NCBI GenBank assembly: GCA_934167135.1
Contig: CAKPKI010000012.1
Coordinates: forward strand, 1 to 23,733
DNA from: an uncultured Clostridia bacterium
GTDB taxonomy: Bacteria > Bacillota > Clostridia > TANB77 > CAG-508
DNA length: 23,733 nucleotides
Reading direction: 5' to 3'
Position 1 is the stretch's first letter. Every line of letters begins with the position of its first letter. Positions 1 to 6,965 of the stretch are shown piece after piece. Below the pieces are notes generated by a model, which was not told the origin of the DNA, made no database searches, and saw only the letters and a program-made list of their open reading frames with translations. Made by a program: the position numbers and the translations under genes.

Positions 1-101
1 GCAGAAATCCCATAATTCTCTTTACACCATTCATCCAGAGGGATCTGTTGAGGTCGTCCTTTGGATTCCTGCATCATATGAAACCATTGAATAATCTGGT
101 G
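1..101 (-). pseudogene. IS66-type accessory ORF fragment (5' part broken, runs off window edge)
   Basis: Reading the minus strand from 101 to 1, one frame stays open and encodes a segment with the signature QWFHMMQESKGRP followed by DEWCKENYGIS. This is the pattern of the small IS66-family accessory protein, which has QW near the N-terminus, a K/RP turn, then WC..(N/H)GI before a YYYR stretch. A TAG at 102-104 interrupts the same frame. Upstream of it the frame is open again for about 48 codons with no recognisable start. The fragment is therefore a decayed or chimeric IS66 ORF whose remainder lies outside the window. Family assignment is by motif recall only. Confidence 0.55.
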
Positions 102-104
102 CTA

Positions 105-302
105 ATTGATCCATCTGTCCGGTGTAAAGTGAGCCACTTCATTTACAATTGTTTTTTCTACAGCTAGGGTATGAGATTGAACACATCTTATAAAGCCTAC
201 TATCGCACCGCTGTGGCGGCAAGGGCTTGACAAGATATGTCCACTCTCATAAATAGCACCTAAGCAAAATCAAAGTGGATTAATGTTAGCCGGAATACCG
301 GC
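105..302. other. Non-coding mosaic between two IS66 fragments
   Basis: No intact gene is visible. Short open frames on the minus strand are broken by stops and lack ribosome sites. A perfect 6-bp GC-rich inverted repeat with a 4-nt loop (AGCCGG / CCGGCT) lies at 288-303, and a small CCGC/GCGG hairpin lies near 210. G+C is visibly higher than in the flanking AT-rich DNA. I read it as the scar of one mobile element inserted in, or recombined with, another, but I cannot name the second element. Confidence 0.35.
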
Positions 303-395
303 TCACTCAACACCGGAATGATGGCTCTCGCGAGGCAGAATCTCCAACCATTCCTGCAATTGAACCTGTTGCGTGACTAAAGTTGTTTTTGACAT
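303..395 (-). pseudogene. Truncated IS66-type accessory protein (30 residues)
   Basis: An ATG at 395 sits 11 nt after an excellent AGGAGG. It opens a 30-codon frame beginning MSKTTLVTQQVQLQEW. This is the typical N-terminus of the small IS66-family accessory protein, normally roughly 100-130 residues long. After QEW the match to the family is lost and a TGA follows at 303-305, so the gene is cut by a rearrangement just downstream of residue 16. The intact translation start and upstream region suggest the left end of an IS66-like element. It cannot encode a functional transposition protein. A shared origin with the fragment at 1-101 is possible, but the two look like different paralogues. Confidence 0.55.
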
Positions 396-419
396 AAACT
401 ATATCGCCTCCTAAAAAAA

Positions 420-482
420 TCAAGAATGTTAAGACTCAAACTTTTTTACAAGTCAAAAAAGTTAAGGCTTAACATTTTTGAC
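420..482. repeat. Three copies of a 14-bp motif upstream of the IS66 ORF
   Basis: Consensus TCAARAAWGTTAAG occurs at 420-433 and 453-466 in direct orientation, and at 468-481 inverted. The second and third copies form a 31-bp near-palindrome at 452-482 with one mismatched pair. The cluster lies just upstream of the AGGAGG and ATG of the truncated IS66 ORF. It could be an operator, transposase-binding repeats at an element end, or an AT-rich bidirectional terminator. Confidence 0.5.
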
Positions 483-544
483 ACTGTTTAAAATCTTGAG
501 TTAATTATCTCAGATTACTTTAGGATTTTGTAGAGAACACTGAT

Positions 545-730
545 TTACCGTTTACTTATATTGTTATTTCCTTTTATATCTTGAATTTTATTAGGAGTTA
601 TATTATCTTTTTTTTCATCTCTATTTTTTCGAAATTGATTACATATACTTTTAACAATAATACCACCTATAGTAATACCAATACCACTAAAAATCCAATC
701 TTTATTTTGTATTAAATATTCAAAAATCAT
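545..730 (-). CDS. Small single-pass membrane protein, unknown function
   Basis: A 61-residue protein with one hydrophobic segment at about residues 12-31 (DWIFSGIGITIGGIIVK), followed by a basic, polar tail rich in K, N and D and ending in an IKGNNNI stretch. The start ATG at 730 has only a weak GAGAG ribosome site. The gene begins 21 nt after the stop of the DUF4160-like gene and so probably shares its transcript. Short proteins built as NKDW..SGIG plus a TM and a polar GNN tail recur in bacterial accessory regions, but I know no function. Its small size and weak ribosome site leave some doubt that it is translated. Confidence 0.5.
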   Translation of the reverse strand: MIFEYLIQNKDWIFSGIGITIGGIIVKSICNQFRKNRDEKKDNITPNKIQDIKGNNNISKR

Positions 731-751
731 CTTACTCTCACTAAATTAAAA

Positions 752-1252
752 TTATCTCACACAATACTTTTTCCATTTTTCCAATAATTCTTCTCTATGT
801 TTCATAACATATCCTACTATTTCTTTTAGTTTCTTTTTATTTTTCATTTTTCCATCAATCTTTAAAGTTTTTAAATACACACTCACTTTTTCTCCTTGAT
901 ATTTAGCATGTATATGAGGATTAAATTCATGACATTTTTCTGTTGTTTGGAAATAATAAATTATTCCATTTTTACGTTCAATCTCTACTGCACTTTTAGG
1001 AATCACTATATCTGCATAACAAATGATTATATTTTCTCCTGATATATTCACTAAAGGCTTTAATTTTTCCCTATCATGATTAATTACTAATAATTTTTCT
1101 CTATCTACTGCATTTTGATAACCAGCATCTTTAAAAATTTTAAGAATTGATGTTTTTATATAAATGTCATTCTGTAATTCCTCTATCTTTATTTCTTTAA
1201 TTAGCTTTCTTTGTACATTATTCATATATATTAATTTAATCATTATATCCAC
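752..1252 (-). CDS. DUF4160-like hypothetical protein
   Basis: A 166-residue soluble protein. The C-terminal half (about residues 95-160) has the DUF4160 pattern: a Phe-Asn-Pro-His-Ile-His-Ala-Lys-Tyr core (residues 110-118), a beta strand with two hydrophobic positions, a basic turn, then a helix ending HREELLEKWKK, which corresponds to the family's usual H.DELL.NW ending. Residues 1-90 match nothing I know. The start is uncertain. A GTG at 1252 lies 5 nt after AGGAGG, while an ATG at 1243 lies 5 nt after AGGTGG. DUF4160 proteins are often found in small two-gene modules of unknown or toxin-antitoxin-like role. Here the partner would be the 61-residue membrane protein downstream. The gene directly abuts the broken end of an IS3 element, whose orfB frame overlaps its start by a few bases. 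Confidence 0.65.
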   Translation of the reverse strand: MDIMIKLIYMNNVQRKLIKEIKIEELQNDIYIKTSILKIFKDAGYQNAVDREKLLVINHDREKLKPLVNISGENIIICYADIVIPKSAVEIERKNGIIYYFQTTEKCHEFNPHIHAKYQGEKVSVYLKTLKIDGKMKNKKKLKEIVGYVMKHREELLEKWKKYCVR

Positions 1253-1428
1253 CTGATCCTCCTCATATATATTAATAATTTAACCCACACAGTAATTAAT
1301 CGTAAGCGCTTTATCTCTTTACATACCTGTTCATCATCAGATACTGGAGATCCTTTGTAATAAATACTTGTACGGTTGATGTCAAGTAAGCTGGCACCAA
1401 CAGAAGCAGGAAGTTCTTTAGTCGTCAA
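1243..1428 (-). pseudogene. IS3-family transposase orfB, truncated after its N-terminus
   Basis: This frame begins at a TTG overlapping the orfA stop by 11 nt, the usual orfA/orfB arrangement of IS3 elements. The first 45 or so residues look like a genuine orfB N-terminus: KELPASVGASLLDINR, then SIYYKG, then SDDEQVCKEIKRL. The DDE integrase core, normally about 220 further residues, is absent. After IKRL the sequence turns into unrelated AT-rich DNA leading into the DUF4160-like gene. The truncation junction therefore lies near 1290-1305. The element cannot transpose on its own. No second terminal repeat is visible. Confidence 0.75.
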
Positions 1429-1853
1429 AAGGTTTCGGACTAAATTTACTCTCGTAGTCAGGTCCGCAAATTTCTTCAGATTTTTTTTTGAGCCAGTCCA
1501 CCTGCATGGTTAACTGACCAACCTTTTTTGCATACTCAGCTTTTTCCTTGCGTTCTTCGACAAGCTTTTCCTTGAGGTTTTCCTCACGTTTGTCGTCAAA
1601 CACAGCAGAAGCATTGTTCAAGAATTCTCTTTTCCAGTTACGGAGAAGATTTGGCTGAATATTGTTTTCTGTTGCTAAGGTATTTAGATCTTTTTCTCCT
1701 TTGAGTAACTCGATCACAAGGTCTGATTTAAATTTTGCGCTAAAATTTCTTCTTTTTCTGGACATGACACTGAATCCTTTCTTATATATTGATTTAAGTA
1801 TATCAGATTCATTAAGATCTGTCCGAAAAAGTGTCTTAATTTATGAGACCATT
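1290..1853 (-). mobile_element. Truncated IS3-family insertion sequence
   Basis: This span joins intact orfA, the orfB stub and the upstream leader. The left terminus is probably near 1853, where the coding strand reads TGGTCTCATAAATTAAGACA, beginning with the TG expected of IS3 ends. The right end is lost in the deletion near 1290-1305, so neither inverted-repeat pairing nor target duplication can be checked. The element stops about 65 bp short of the 3' end of the SDR gene and marks the downstream limit of the surface-polysaccharide region. Confidence 0.55.
1418..1765 (-). CDS. IS3-family transposase orfA (helix-turn-helix and leucine zipper)
   Basis: A 115-residue protein, full length for this family. 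The N-terminus (MSRKRRNFSAKFKSDLVIEL) and the following NNIQPNLLRNWKREF form the Tnp_1-type helix-turn-helix (about residues 5-50) that recognises the element ends. A charged coiled coil follows (residues 60-100, ending QLTMQVDWLKKKSEEI) and would mediate dimerisation. A run of nine A residues on the coding strand (1491-1499) at the KKK codons is a candidate slippage site, although the orfB frame could also be reached by restart at the overlapping stop. Because orfB is broken, this protein is at most a DNA-binding relic. Confidence 0.85.
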   Translation of the reverse strand: MSRKRRNFSAKFKSDLVIELLKGEKDLNTLATENNIQPNLLRNWKREFLNNASAVFDDKREENLKEKLVEERKEKAEYAKKVGQLTMQVDWLKKKSEEICGPDYESKFSPKPFDD

Positions 1854-1918
1854 ATACTTTTTGCTCTCATTGCACTCCTACATAATTGTAGTAAAGTACT
1901 AGCATTCTTAAGTTACAT

Positions 1919-2980
1919 TTATTTAACCCCAAACACTCGCCACTTAATATATCTCAATTTATCTTTCTTCCCTGAAATTTGAGTAATCGGAGTAATTTCT
2001 CCTGTTTGTTTATCACACCATGCTTCATAACGTGTATTTCCAAAAAGCCATTTAGGATTCTCTAAAAATTCATCCAAACATTCTCCTAAACCATCAAACG
2101 TGGATTTATAATCACATTTTCCACAAACCGATTCAATTTTTGAATTATCAAATACTCGATTATATAATCGATCATATCTAATTTGCCAAGGATTCCAAAC
2201 TTTTTGAAGTCCTTTTGAATCATCCACATATTTAATTTTTATTTTTTTTCCTGTTTTCTCTTTAATTTTCTTACGATAAAACTCTAAAATTTCTCCCCAT
2301 GTATGATTCTCTTCTGTTGTAATATGAAAAGCCTCACCATAAGCTTTCTCATTTCCAATAAGTTTAACCAACATATTTGCAACATCTGGCCCATATGTTA
2401 AAGATGTTCTCTTTTCTGCAATATCTTTTGGAAATACAACAGTTCGTCCTTCAAGTGCTCTCTTTAACCAATTTTCTTTTTCATAAACACCTAACTGAAT
2501 ACGATAAGAATTATATGTAATATATGGTCTGATAATTGTCCAATTCTTTTTACCAGATTCAAATAATAGATTTTCTTCTTTTCCTTTCGCTAGCCCATAT
2601 TCATCTGTTGCAAGATAAACCTCGTCTGTACATGCATCCACCAATCTTAATGAATCTTCTTTAATAGGAGTTTGAGAATTCGCATAGCATCTAGATGAGC
2701 TAAAGAAAAAATACTGGTCTGTTTTATCTAAAAAAACAGGCAATCTCTTCTTAAATTCTTCTGTTGAATATACCATAAAATCTACGATAACATCATACTT
2801 TCTCTTCATAAATGAATCGAAAAATTCTTTTTCTTTCGCATTTCCCTGTAAATACGTTATATTCTTTTTATTTTCTCTTTTACTTCTAGTAGTTACATAT
2901 AAATTATTTTCTTTTTCTGCAAGAAGTTTAACGAGTGGAACTCCCATTGCTCCTGTTCCACCTAATATTAAAATATCCAT
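1919..2980 (-). CDS. NAD-dependent epimerase/dehydratase-like protein (extended SDR)
   Basis: A 353-residue protein with an N-terminal Rossmann fold. GGTGAMG at residues 7-13 is the extended-SDR dinucleotide motif, an FFFSSSR strand ends near residue 97, and YGLAK (Tyr128, Lys132) provides the catalytic YxxxK pair. The C-terminal part (residues 150-353) is the substrate domain, with an IIRPYITY segment typical of nucleotide-sugar SDRs. It would act in the cytoplasm on a nucleotide sugar or similar substrate. The start ATG at 2980 follows AGAGG located inside the last codons of the upstream gene, only 2 nt away, so translation is coupled to the ThDP-family pair. A simple hypothesis is that it reduces or epimerises the product of the upstream ThDP enzyme. 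The precise reaction is not determinable here. Confidence 0.8.
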   Translation of the reverse strand: MDILILGGTGAMGVPLVKLLAEKENNLYVTTRSKRENKKNITYLQGNAKEKEFFDSFMKRKYDVIVDFMVYSTEEFKKRLPVFLDKTDQYFFFSSSRCYANSQTPIKEDSLRLVDACTDEVYLATDEYGLAKGKEENLLFESGKKNWTIIRPYITYNSYRIQLGVYEKENWLKRALEGRTVVFPKDIAEKRTSLTYGPDVANMLVKLIGNEKAYGEAFHITTEENHTWGEILEFYRKKIKEKTGKKIKIKYVDDSKGLQKVWNPWQIRYDRLYNRVFDNSKIESVCGKCDYKSTFDGLGECLDEFLENPKWLFGNTRYEAWCDKQTGEITPITQISGKKDKLRYIKWRVFGVK

Positions 2981-2982
2981 AT

Positions 2983-3825
2983 CTAATCCTCTTTATAAAG
3001 CATAAAAACTGTTTTCTTTTTGTTATTCACAAATTCTTTTAACTGATCCGATGTCACATTTTCTTTCTGTTCAACGAATGTTTCATAAGACAGTGCCGAT
3101 GCATATTCTACAATTGTGTTGTTTTTCTTATCTGTTATAACTATAAACATATTAGTATCATTGGCATTAATATTTCCAAATGTATTAATATCATGGATAA
3201 ACTCTTTTTCTGATACCAATCCAATATATCTATTTCTTTTCTTTGCCAACGATGCTCCTAAAACATTCGCAATTGCCCCTTCATAACAATTAGGCATTCC
3301 ACCCTGTACAACTTTACATTTATAATCATAATTCTCTTCTACTCTAATTCCTTGAGAAATATACAAATAGTTATCATCATCTAAAGTCAAGCTTAAAAGT
3401 TGCTGTATCTTATCACATTCTACTTTATTAATACTTACATCACTATTTTGCACTTCTATATGCATAGGATATTGATCTTCTATAACTTTTTCTATATCAT
3501 TTACATCTGAAACTACACAATGTTGAACCACAACATCGTTAAGTTCTCTTGAATAGTCTAATTTCTGACCAAATGTAACCAAAATTATTGGTAGTTTTCG
3601 ATAAAAAGCTTCCGTCATACCTGAAAAAGCACTTCTTGATTCATTACTAGAATTAAGGCATACCATCACTAGCCCATTATTCTGGGCACAAATCCCTGTA
3701 GCTACATAAACTGCAGATCTTGCATCAATTACTGGAACACATTCTGCTCCCAAATCTTTTTCTTTCTTTATAAATTCCAATTCTTCCAATTCTGAAGAAT
3801 ACACAATATATTTAACTTCACTCAT
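2983..3825 (-). CDS. Degenerate ThDP-enzyme paralogue (probable pseudoenzyme)
   Basis: A 280-residue protein that aligns in two blocks with the 567-residue enzyme encoded just upstream. Residues 30-85 (IDARSAVYVATGI through GMTEAFYRKLPIILVT) match its PYR domain, and residues 172-235 (QGGMPNCYEGAIANVLGAS then FIHDIN) match its PP domain. The middle domain and the first 20 or so residues are missing. Three hallmarks are lost. The cofactor-activating Glu is Ala35, the GD that starts the Mg-ThDP motif is Ser205-Glu206, and the closing NN is Thr231-Asp232. It should therefore not bind ThDP productively. The reading frame is intact and translationally coupled: AAAGGA lies before ATG 3825, 2 nt after the upstream stop and 2 nt before the SDR start. 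That argues for a kept structural or regulatory role, perhaps as a partner of the active subunit. Confidence 0.75.
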   Translation of the reverse strand: MSEVKYIVYSSELEELEFIKKEKDLGAECVPVIDARSAVYVATGICAQNNGLVMVCLNSSNESRSAFSGMTEAFYRKLPIILVTFGQKLDYSRELNDVVVQHCVVSDVNDIEKVIEDQYPMHIEVQNSDVSINKVECDKIQQLLSLTLDDDNYLYISQGIRVEENYDYKCKVVQGGMPNCYEGAIANVLGASLAKKRNRYIGLVSEKEFIHDINTFGNINANDTNMFIVITDKKNNTIVEYASALSYETFVEQKENVTSDQLKEFVNNKKKTVFMLYKED

Positions 3826-3827
3826 AT

Positions 3828-5531
3828 CTATCTTCCTTTAATTATTCTCTTTGCAAATTTACCCATTGGAGTCTGTTTCAATTTTTGTTTTAAGTTAATA
3901 TCTTTTTCAATAGTATTCATCAATTTTAATGCATCACTCTCATCTTTATCACTAGTAAAAATTTCAAGCAATACAGGTTCCTCTGTTTTCTGTAACCATT
4001 CTTCTTGTTTTGAAAGATACTCTTCTTTATTTGATGCAGAAATATATTTAATTCCAATATTAGAACATATACCTTTTACTACATCTGGATTTTTAAAACC
4101 ATTATGCCCCTTCGCTGCCATAAATGAATTGGCATCTTCTCCAAAGTAAGCCGCTCTATGATTATAATTTTTAAATTCTGTTCCAACACCATTATTGATT
4201 AACATGATATGAACATTTGAAGGGAACTCGTTAAATAATATATTTAAATCATAGAAGAATGATAAATCACCTACAATCATATAATGCTCAATATCTTTAT
4301 TAACCTTAGCAGATCCGATGAATGATGAAAGACATCCATCAATTCCATATCCTCCTGAATTCGTATAGCATAATACATTTTTAGGAGTTTCAAAATAATT
4401 CCAAGATCTTAAAGTATTTAAAATACTGATATGTAAAATAGAATTATCTGGTATTTTTTTTGAAGTTTCTCCTGCAATCCACATATTAGAAAATGGTAAT
4501 TCTGGAATTCTTTTCATTAGATTTTCAGTAATATTCGTACAATGCTCAAAGATCGTATTATTCTTCTTATCACTTGCATAATGATTAAAGAAATCTATCT
4601 CAGACATTTCAAACACATATGTTAAATTTCGTTGTGGATCACGAATTACTCCATCTTCATTAACTCTCCAAGATTCTTTCCCCCCATAATTAATATAAGC
4701 ACCATGGATATATCCTATATATATAATCAGGTCAAACCGTCTAGTTCCTAAATCTTTCTCCTGACTATTGGCAAAATTAGCAAGGAATCTATATTTCCCA
4801 CGATAGTTACTAATTTGATCACAGATCACTACAGCATTATTTGATTCACAAAATTTATCAATTGCTTCTGTTTCCTCTTCACTAAACTTCGCATGTGCAC
4901 CAACAAAAATTCCAATATTTCCATTCGGTAATTCAGGATAATCTTTATCTACAACTCTTCTTATCGTTCTATACTTTGGTAATTCTTTTGTATTAAAACC
5001 ATTAGAATATGTTGTAATAAGATTAATATGTACTGGACCTGCATTTCCATGCACTAACTCAAGCAATGCATCGTTTACTGCTGTAATAGTATGTTGTTTA
5101 TCTTCTTCTGAATAAACAGTTGGTAATTGAATACTCTTTTTTGCCATATCTGGGAATTGTTCCGATCTATCAATCACCTGAGCTACATAATTTCCAACTC
5201 TTCCTGTATGTTGTGTTGAAGTTACTGCTAATACTGGTAAATGACGATAATATGCTTCTGTTAATCCCGGAATATAATTCCTTGATGCTGTTGCTCCTGT
5301 ACACGTTAAAACTACAGGTTCTCCACTTTCTTCTGCTAATCCACAGGCCATAAAAGCTGCTGCTCTCTCATCAACTGCAGAATACACCTCAAAATATGGA
5401 TCAAATTGCACAGAACCAACAAATGATATATTTGTAGTTCCTGGAGATGCAATTATTTTTTTAATGTTGTGTTCCTTTAAAAGTGAAACAAGTACTAATG
5501 TATTTATTTCATCTGTGTAATAGTGATTCAT
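3828..5531 (-). CDS. MenD-like thiamine-diphosphate-dependent enzyme
   Basis: A 567-residue three-domain ThDP enzyme. The PYR domain (about 1-185) has the SPGTTN loop (29-34) and DER with Glu55, which corresponds to the conserved cofactor-activating glutamate of MenD. A central Rossmann-like domain spans about 200-355. The PP domain (about 370-545) carries GGYGIDG (393-399), GDLSF (421-425) and NN (446-447), the Mg-ThDP motif with normal spacing. Length and motifs resemble MenD more than pyruvate decarboxylase or phosphonopyruvate decarboxylase. No other menaquinone gene is present, and the operon partners are an inactive paralogue and an SDR. A decarboxylating C-C ligation onto a nucleotide sugar or other surface-polymer precursor is therefore a reasonable inference, by analogy with branched-sugar enzymes such as YerE. 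The ribosome site AAGGG lies about 10 nt before ATG 5531. Confidence 0.8.
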   Translation of the reverse strand: MNHYYTDEINTLVLVSLLKEHNIKKIIASPGTTNISFVGSVQFDPYFEVYSAVDERAAAFMACGLAEESGEPVVLTCTGATASRNYIPGLTEAYYRHLPVLAVTSTQHTGRVGNYVAQVIDRSEQFPDMAKKSIQLPTVYSEEDKQHTITAVNDALLELVHGNAGPVHINLITTYSNGFNTKELPKYRTIRRVVDKDYPELPNGNIGIFVGAHAKFSEEETEAIDKFCESNNAVVICDQISNYRGKYRFLANFANSQEKDLGTRRFDLIIYIGYIHGAYINYGGKESWRVNEDGVIRDPQRNLTYVFEMSEIDFFNHYASDKKNNTIFEHCTNITENLMKRIPELPFSNMWIAGETSKKIPDNSILHISILNTLRSWNYFETPKNVLCYTNSGGYGIDGCLSSFIGSAKVNKDIEHYMIVGDLSFFYDLNILFNEFPSNVHIMLINNGVGTEFKNYNHRAAYFGEDANSFMAAKGHNGFKNPDVVKGICSNIGIKYISASNKEEYLSKQEEWLQKTEEPVLLEIFTSDKDESDALKLMNTIEKDINLKQKLKQTPMGKFAKRIIKGR

Positions 5532-5610
5532 TTTTTATTTTCCCTTCTTAATTTTTCAACTATAAGATTAATTAGTCTAAGTATCTTCTCTTAACTTTTT
5601 CTATTAATGC

Positions 5611-6585
5611 TTAAATTATCTTTAAATTAATTTTTACTCCTTCTTCACATCTTGCAGTTCCCATACGGCCTAATTTATTATCATCTTTAAATTTTTTTGA
5701 AGAAAAGTCTTTTCTGATTCTTTCATCATCTATATATTTTTCCAAAAATTTGCGCAATCTAAAAATACTCTCTATACATTCTTTTAAATTTTCAGAGCCA
5801 TCACTATTGGCATTCTTCCCAAAAATAGGCGTTTTAGGTTCTTTAGAACTATCATAAAACATCGCTATCGGAATATTTTCACAATACCAATATCCATTAT
5901 CCGCTTGAAACTTCATTCCAGTACTTATATTTTTCCCTAAAAACATTTCAAATAATCTACTTTGTAGAACATCATACAATACTTGTATTATATCTTCATC
6001 CATGTACACTTGATATCTCAATATTGTATCCTCTATTTCTTTTTCCCAATGTTTTATTTTAATTTCTAAATATTCATACCATGCAAATTCTTTTCTTTTA
6101 TTTTCATCATTTTCTTTCATTAACATTGTATCCGCCACAGCAGTTATATCAAATTTTTTTATTGTATTATAATATTGTTGATTAAAACACTCTTCATCTG
6201 TATAATTATTTAAAATATTATTCCATTCTTCTGTAACTGCAGCATTTTTTGCCATTAACAACATTATATAAATAAAATCATTACATACCGCTATTAATTT
6301 TAATCCAATTTGTTTAGCAAAAAAATTACTTCTAACCATTGTGGGTATAACAACCGTTAATATATATACAAGGTATCCCGAAAAATATCCAGTAACAACA
6401 CTCAACAAAATAGTATCTATTTCATTCTCATTAACAAATACTTTATTGTTAAATAATCTACTATTAATTACAGGAATATCACTCCACCTGATTATCAAAT
6501 AAATAGATATGCAAAACAAAATAAACGCAACAATTTTTATAAAATCTATTATATTTTTATATTTAAACTTATTCTTTAGTACCAT
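5611..6585 (-). CDS. Two-TM membrane protein with large cytoplasmic domain, unknown
   Basis: A 324-residue protein I do not recognise. Two hydrophobic segments lie at about residues 13-33 and 59-81. A third, weaker one (92-113) may be amphipathic. The remaining 210 residues are hydrophilic and mostly helical by composition, with clustered charges (for example HWEKEIEDTILRYQVYMDED) and no catalytic motif I can name. The start ATG at 6585 has AAGGA 8 nt upstream. Upstream lies a 126-bp spacer and a 55-residue ORF, and downstream, 79 bp away, the MenD-like gene. The composition is very AT-rich. It could be a cargo gene unrelated to the polysaccharide pathway. A membrane-tethered sensor or an accessory defence protein would both fit, without evidence for either. 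Confidence 0.7.
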   Translation of the reverse strand: MVLKNKFKYKNIIDFIKIVAFILFCISIYLIIRWSDIPVINSRLFNNKVFVNENEIDTILLSVVTGYFSGYLVYILTVVIPTMVRSNFFAKQIGLKLIAVCNDFIYIMLLMAKNAAVTEEWNNILNNYTDEECFNQQYYNTIKKFDITAVADTMLMKENDENKRKEFAWYEYLEIKIKHWEKEIEDTILRYQVYMDEDIIQVLYDVLQSRLFEMFLGKNISTGMKFQADNGYWYCENIPIAMFYDSSKEPKTPIFGKNANSDGSENLKECIESIFRLRKFLEKYIDDERIRKDFSSKKFKDDNKLGRMGTARCEEGVKINLKII

Positions 6586-6711
6586 TATTCTATCCTTATT
6601 ATTGAATCAAATTCATTCTTAAGTCTACTACGTTCTTATATTATTTCCACATTTATAAATATATACATGTAAATAATCATATCCCCTAGCTAATATATTT
6701 TCTTAATTTTT

Positions 6712-6879
6712 CTAATGATCACTAAATTTATATATGTCTACCAATAAGTTTGCCGATTCTTCACAGCTAATACTACTTTCTTTTTTGTCATTTGTTTGTA
6801 TACATTTAACCGCAAACTTATCGTATGTTGGAGTTATCTCCTCAAATGTATATTCTCCTATTGTAAATCTTTTGGTCAT
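6712..6879 (-). CDS. Small 55-residue protein, unknown
   Basis: An ATG at 6879 follows GGAGG by 10 nt and opens a 55-codon frame ending at a TAG (6712-6714). The product starts MTKRFTIGEYTFEEITPTYD and ends VDIYKFSDH. It is soluble and acidic with two cysteines. I know no homologue. A 17-codon frame (6876-6929) ends in an ATGA overlap with this start. That frame has no clear ribosome site and may be a leader peptide or a chance frame. The strong ribosome site supports real translation. It lies between two membrane-protein genes on the same strand. Confidence 0.5.
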   Translation of the reverse strand: MTKRFTIGEYTFEEITPTYDKFAVKCIQTNDKKESSISCEESANLLVDIYKFSDH

Positions 6880-6965
6880 TCTATGATTGCCTCCATCTCT
6901 TCAATAACTTTTTCCATTTTTTCATCCATTATATACAACAATTAATTCAATATATTTTTCACACT

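Noticed and set aside
452..482. Rho-independent terminator
   Set aside because: The stem is almost all A/T and the repeat recurs as separate 14-bp copies, which fits protein-binding sites better.
1662..1982. Plus-strand open frame across the IS3/SDR boundary
   Set aside because: It overlaps intact orfA and the SDR 3' end in antisense and shows no family features.
5120..5353. Plus-strand open frame inside the MenD-like gene
   Set aside because: It is antisense to a well-supported gene, has low-complexity Leu-rich composition and no ribosome site. The other plus-strand frames of the window are of the same kind.
2983..5531. Phosphonopyruvate decarboxylase or sulfopyruvate decarboxylase pair (phosphonate pathway)
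   Set aside because: The large protein has a full central domain and MenD-like motifs. The small one contains parts of both PYR and PP domains and has lost cofactor residues. No PEP mutase gene is present.
6876..6929. 17-codon leader peptide before the 55-residue ORF
   Set aside because: The ATGA overlap is suggestive, but there is no ribosome site and the frame is too short to separate from chance.
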